Both the position numbers and the translations under genes were made by a program. Positions 15,622-17,795 of a stretch of DNA of 17,795 bases are shown piece after piece (position 1 is the stretch's first letter; every line of letters starts with the position of its first letter). Below the pieces are notes generated by a model, which worked only from the letters and a program-made list of their open reading frames with translations, did no database searches and was not told the DNA's origin. The DNA comes from a bacterium (GTDB lineage Bacteria > AUK180): the NCBI GenBank assembly GCA_030622125.1, contig JAUXGM010000029.1, forward strand, positions 1 to 17,795, given 5' to 3'.

Positions 15622-17220
15622 TTATTTTGCAATTCCAGTTACCCTTACTTCTCTCACCACTATTACCTTTATTGTACCGGGGTATTTGCCTTCATCCTCT
15701 ATTTTTTTTGTGATATTTCTTGAAAGAATTGCCGCTTCGTCATCACTGATCTCCTGACTATTTACAATAACTCGTAATTCCCTTCCTGCCTGTATGGCGA
15801 ACGATTTTTCAACACCTATGAAGGAATTTGCAATTGCTTCAAGGGTATTAATTCGTTTTATATAAAATTCATAAGTCTCTCTTCTCGCACCCGGACGAGA
15901 AGCGGAAATAGCATCAGCTACCTGAACAATTACCGCTTCTGTCGATTCAAACGGAACATCATGATGATGGGCTAATATAGCATTTACAATAATAGGATTC
16001 TCGCCATATCTCTTTGCAATATCAGCTCCAAGTTGTTGGTGATTGCCCTCCTGTTCCCTGTCTATGGCTTTGCCGATGTCATGAAGTAAACCGGCTCTCA
16101 CTGCATTGCTCGGTGACATTCCAAGTTCCTTTGCAATATATCTTGATATATAAGCAACTTCCTTTGAATGGTGAAGTCCATTTTGCCCATAAGATGTTCT
16201 GAATTTTAGTTTTCCGATCAATTTAACCAATTCGGGGTGAATATCGTTAAATCCGAATTCATAAACCGTTTCTTCCCCTGTTTTTATTATTTCTTCATTT
16301 ACATCTTTTTTTACTTTTTCAGCGATCTCTTCTATCCTCTTTGGATGGATCCTGCCGTCTGCAATTAATTTTTTTAGAACACGGCTTGCTATTTCCCTTC
16401 GGACGGGTAAAAAAGAGGAAACCGTTACCACCTCGGGTGTATCATCAATGATAAGATCAACACCAAGTAGATTTTCAAATGTTCTGATATTCCTACCTTC
16501 CCTTCCTATAAGCCGACCTTTCATCTCATCGTTGGGTAATTCCACCGATGAAATAGTGTTTTCACAGATATAATCAACAGCAAGCTTTTCAATTGACGAA
16601 GAAACAATGTCTATTGCCTTTAATTTTGCTTCTTTCTCATAATTCTCCTCAAATTTTTGTAATTTTGAGGCAAAGTCATATTGTGCTTCTTTCTCCATAA
16701 GTTCAATTAGTTGTGCCTTTGCATCATCTGCCGAAAGATTGGCAATTCCTTCAAGGGATCTTATCTCGGCGGCTTCCGCTTCATTAAGTTCAGCTTGCCT
16801 TTCTTTCAATGCTTCTTGTGATGCTTTCAGTCGGCGTTCCTTATCTTTTATATCAAGGATCCTTTTTTCTATGACATTGCTTTTCTTGTTCAGGTTATCC
16901 TCTTTCTGAATGACCCGTTTTTCTAAATTATTCAGCTCATTTCTTTTTTGAGAAGTTCCCCTTTCAAATTTTTCTCTTTCTTCAACCATCCTTGTTTTGA
17001 CTTGGATACTCGATTGCTTTACTGTTTCAAGTTTGATCCTTTCCGCTTCTTTTTTTGCGTTATTTATGATTTCTTCCGCTTTAGAATTAGTATTTTCAAT
17101 GATCAACTTGTTTTCATTGGACTTACCCAGTATTTTTTTCGTTTGAAGTTTTTTCCCGATAAAAAAAGCCGTTACACCAATAATTATCATTACAATAATT
17201 GCAATTATATAAATAATCAT
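15622..17220 (-). CDS. rny: Ribonuclease Y
   Basis: A 532-residue RNase Y of normal length and order: a membrane anchor (about 2-22), a long charged coiled coil (about 40-210), a KH RNA-binding domain with GRLIGREGRNIR (235-246), and an HD phosphohydrolase domain with the metal-binding H380-D381 (LLHDIGKA), plus H350/H351 (LHHSKEV), the HHHD cluster (418-421) and D436 in VADAIS. It is a membrane-bound endoribonuclease that starts mRNA turnover. GGAGG lies just upstream of the ATG. A 6S-like RNA gene precedes it on the same strand, an arrangement (6S RNA then rny) I recall from other bacteria. Enolase, a known degradosome partner of RNase Y in Firmicutes, is encoded two genes downstream. Confidence 0.97.
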   Translation of the reverse strand: MIIYIIAIIVMIIIGVTAFFIGKKLQTKKILGKSNENKLIIENTNSKAEEIINNAKKEAERIKLETVKQSSIQVKTRMVEEREKFERGTSQKRNELNNLEKRVIQKEDNLNKKSNVIEKRILDIKDKERRLKASQEALKERQAELNEAEAAEIRSLEGIANLSADDAKAQLIELMEKEAQYDFASKLQKFEENYEKEAKLKAIDIVSSSIEKLAVDYICENTISSVELPNDEMKGRLIGREGRNIRTFENLLGVDLIIDDTPEVVTVSSFLPVRREIASRVLKKLIADGRIHPKRIEEIAEKVKKDVNEEIIKTGEETVYEFGFNDIHPELVKLIGKLKFRTSYGQNGLHHSKEVAYISRYIAKELGMSPSNAVRAGLLHDIGKAIDREQEGNHQQLGADIAKRYGENPIIVNAILAHHHDVPFESTEAVIVQVADAISASRPGARRETYEFYIKRINTLEAIANSFIGVEKSFAIQAGRELRVIVNSQEISDDEAAILSRNITKKIEDEGKYPGTIKVIVVREVRVTGIAK

Positions 17221-17321
17221 TTTTCCTCCAGGGTAAAAGGTTGAATATAAAATTTGATTGATAAATCACATATAAAAAGTATATTTACAATTACCATTCT
17301 TTCACCTTCTACGCTATATAT

Positions 17322-17456
17322 AAAACAAGCGGCTATGACAGCATAATGGTAAATCCCTAATTATTAGGGGGGCGCAGTTTAAAAAGGTTCTGCCTTCTCA
17401 GTGACTGTTCCCAAGTTTAAATGATTGGTTCGCCAAATTGCATGCCTATCATAGCC
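17322..17456 (-). ncRNA. ssrS: 6S-like regulatory RNA
   Basis: An intergenic RNA gene read on the minus strand. Its ends close by a perfect eight-base stem (GGCTATGA at 17456-17449 with TCATAGCC at 17338-17331), continued after a bulge by GCA/TGC. The core carries GAGAAG...CCTTTTTAAACTGCG, which resembles the conserved GAGAAGCCTTAAAACTGCG of Escherichia coli 6S RNA. A near-consensus promoter lies directly upstream, and a T-rich stretch (GCTTGTTTTATATATA) follows the closing stem, so the 3' end is probably near 17320-17330. 6S RNA binds the sigma70 holoenzyme and mimics an open promoter. At about 135 nt it is shorter than the usual 160-200 nt. Position upstream of rny supports the call. Another structured RNA is possible. 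Confidence 0.7.
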
Positions 17457-17461
17457 AATAC

Positions 17462-17490
17462 ATTATAAACCTTTTTTTATTTTTTTGCAA
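17462..17490 (-). promoter_or_regulatory. Sigma70 promoter of the 6S-like RNA
   Basis: On the minus strand TTGCAA (17490-17485) and a perfect TATAAT (17467-17462) are separated by exactly 17 bases. The predicted start, six to seven bases after the -10 box, is the G at 17456 or 17455, which is the first base of the closing stem. The fit between promoter and structure is strong evidence that this is a transcribed RNA gene. The promoter may also feed the rny operon by read-through, since no better promoter was seen between the RNA and rny. Confidence 0.75.
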
Positions 17491-17669
17491 GTTTTTTCAA
17501 AAAAAATACAAGTAGAAAGTCAAAAATCGTAAATAATGGAATAACCACAGAACACACAGAGGACAAAATAGTTGAGAGTTAAGAATTGAGAGTAAAAAAT
17601 ATTAAATTCAGAAAACAGGCGGGACATCACCAAATACAAAGGATAGAGGTTGGAGGTTAGAGGATAGTT
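17491..17669. other. Gene-free stretch with short simple repeats
   Basis: No coding frame or RNA structure is apparent. It contains an A-rich run, CCACAGAACACACAGAGG (a string of the kind seen as scattered intergenic repeats in several uncultivated bacterial genomes, from memory), GTTGAGAGTTAAGAATTGAGAG (17572-17591), whose complement resembles the CTCAATTCTCAATTCTCAA run at 254-282, and a GGTTGGAGGTTAGAGG purine repeat just before the next dispersed repeat copy. Confidence 0.5.
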
Positions 17670-17795
17670 AAAAACAATATTAAACTCCGCTCCCCATTAA
17701 AAGAGGGACATACCTCATCAAACTGATTTTTTTTGTTGAGATGTGTCCCGGACTCTACATTAGATAACGATAGCCCACCCGAGAACAATATAGCC
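17670..17795 (+). repeat. Dispersed intergenic repeat, copy C (cut by window end)
   Basis: Aligns without gaps to 4166-4291 with two mismatches found by eye over 126 bases, including the hairpin (17705-17749) and the ACAATATAGCC string. It lies upstream of the 6S-like RNA promoter, so both flanks of the 13-kb minus-strand block carry a copy in the same orientation. The rest of the unit, including the expected terminal GGGTAGAC hairpin, would lie beyond the window. Confidence 0.85.

Noticed and set aside
17331-17456. Reading the structured RNA upstream of rny on the plus strand, as a riboswitch
   Set aside because: The promoter (TTGCAA-17-TATAAT) and the 6S-like core are on the minus strand, and no plus-strand gene follows.
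17331-17456. SRP (4.5S) RNA or tRNA-like molecule
   Set aside because: The conserved SRP tip (GGAAGCAGCC-type) is absent and there is no cloverleaf or CCA-adjacent acceptor stem.

Overview
This is a compact, AT-rich bacterial chromosomal segment with two convergent operons, one 6S-like small RNA gene, and intergenic DNA built from repeats. Shine-Dalgarno sequences (GGAGG/AGGAG) precede many starts, and there are clear sigma70-type promoters. RNase Y, a short AsnS, FtsB/DivIC and a bacterial enolase show it is a bacterium. The tight gene packing and mosaic intergenic repeats recall uncultivated AT-rich candidate phyla of the Cloacimonadota / WOR-3 / Marinimicrobia kind. That placement is only an impression, because the window holds no rRNA or other taxonomic marker.

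Plus-strand operon (342-3974): a lipoprotein of unknown function, ribD (riboflavin synthesis), a UDP-sugar 4-epimerase-like SDR enzyme, and a membrane-anchored protein with two phospholipase D (HKD) domains. All three junctions are 4-base ATGA overlaps. A well-formed promoter (TTGAAA-17-TAAAAT) lies so close that transcription should start at or next to the first ATG, so the first gene may be leaderless.

Convergent intergenic region (3975-4490): no gene. It holds two tandem-like copies of a hairpin-bearing repeat and three REP-like hairpins followed by CCCCTAC, one of them inverted and overlapping the stop codon of the PLD gene. Related copies lie at 122-250 and 17670-17795.

Minus-strand gene train (17220 down to 4491): eleven genes with no gap above 12 bases and seven overlaps. 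In transcription order they are rny (RNase Y), a deoxyribose-phosphate aldolase (DeoC) carrying an extra ~200-residue N-terminal region, eno (enolase), an FtsB/DivIC-like division protein, a dihydropyrimidinase/dihydroorotase-type amidohydrolase, a deoxynucleoside kinase, an ABC exporter ATPase and its permease, asnS, a long-chain acyl-CoA/acyl-ACP ligase, and an M42 aminopeptidase. The set mixes RNA decay, central carbon, nucleoside salvage, division, translation and lipid metabolism. The kinase, amidohydrolase and DeoC fit a nucleoside/pyrimidine salvage theme.

Upstream of rny, on the same strand, is a ~135-nt RNA gene with a closing stem, a GAGAAG...AAACTGCG core like that of 6S RNA, and a near-consensus promoter (TTGCAA-17-TATAAT). 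The most unusual items are the DeoC fusion, the short 6S-like RNA, and the structured repeat family, whose hairpin arms have changed in a paired manner between copies.
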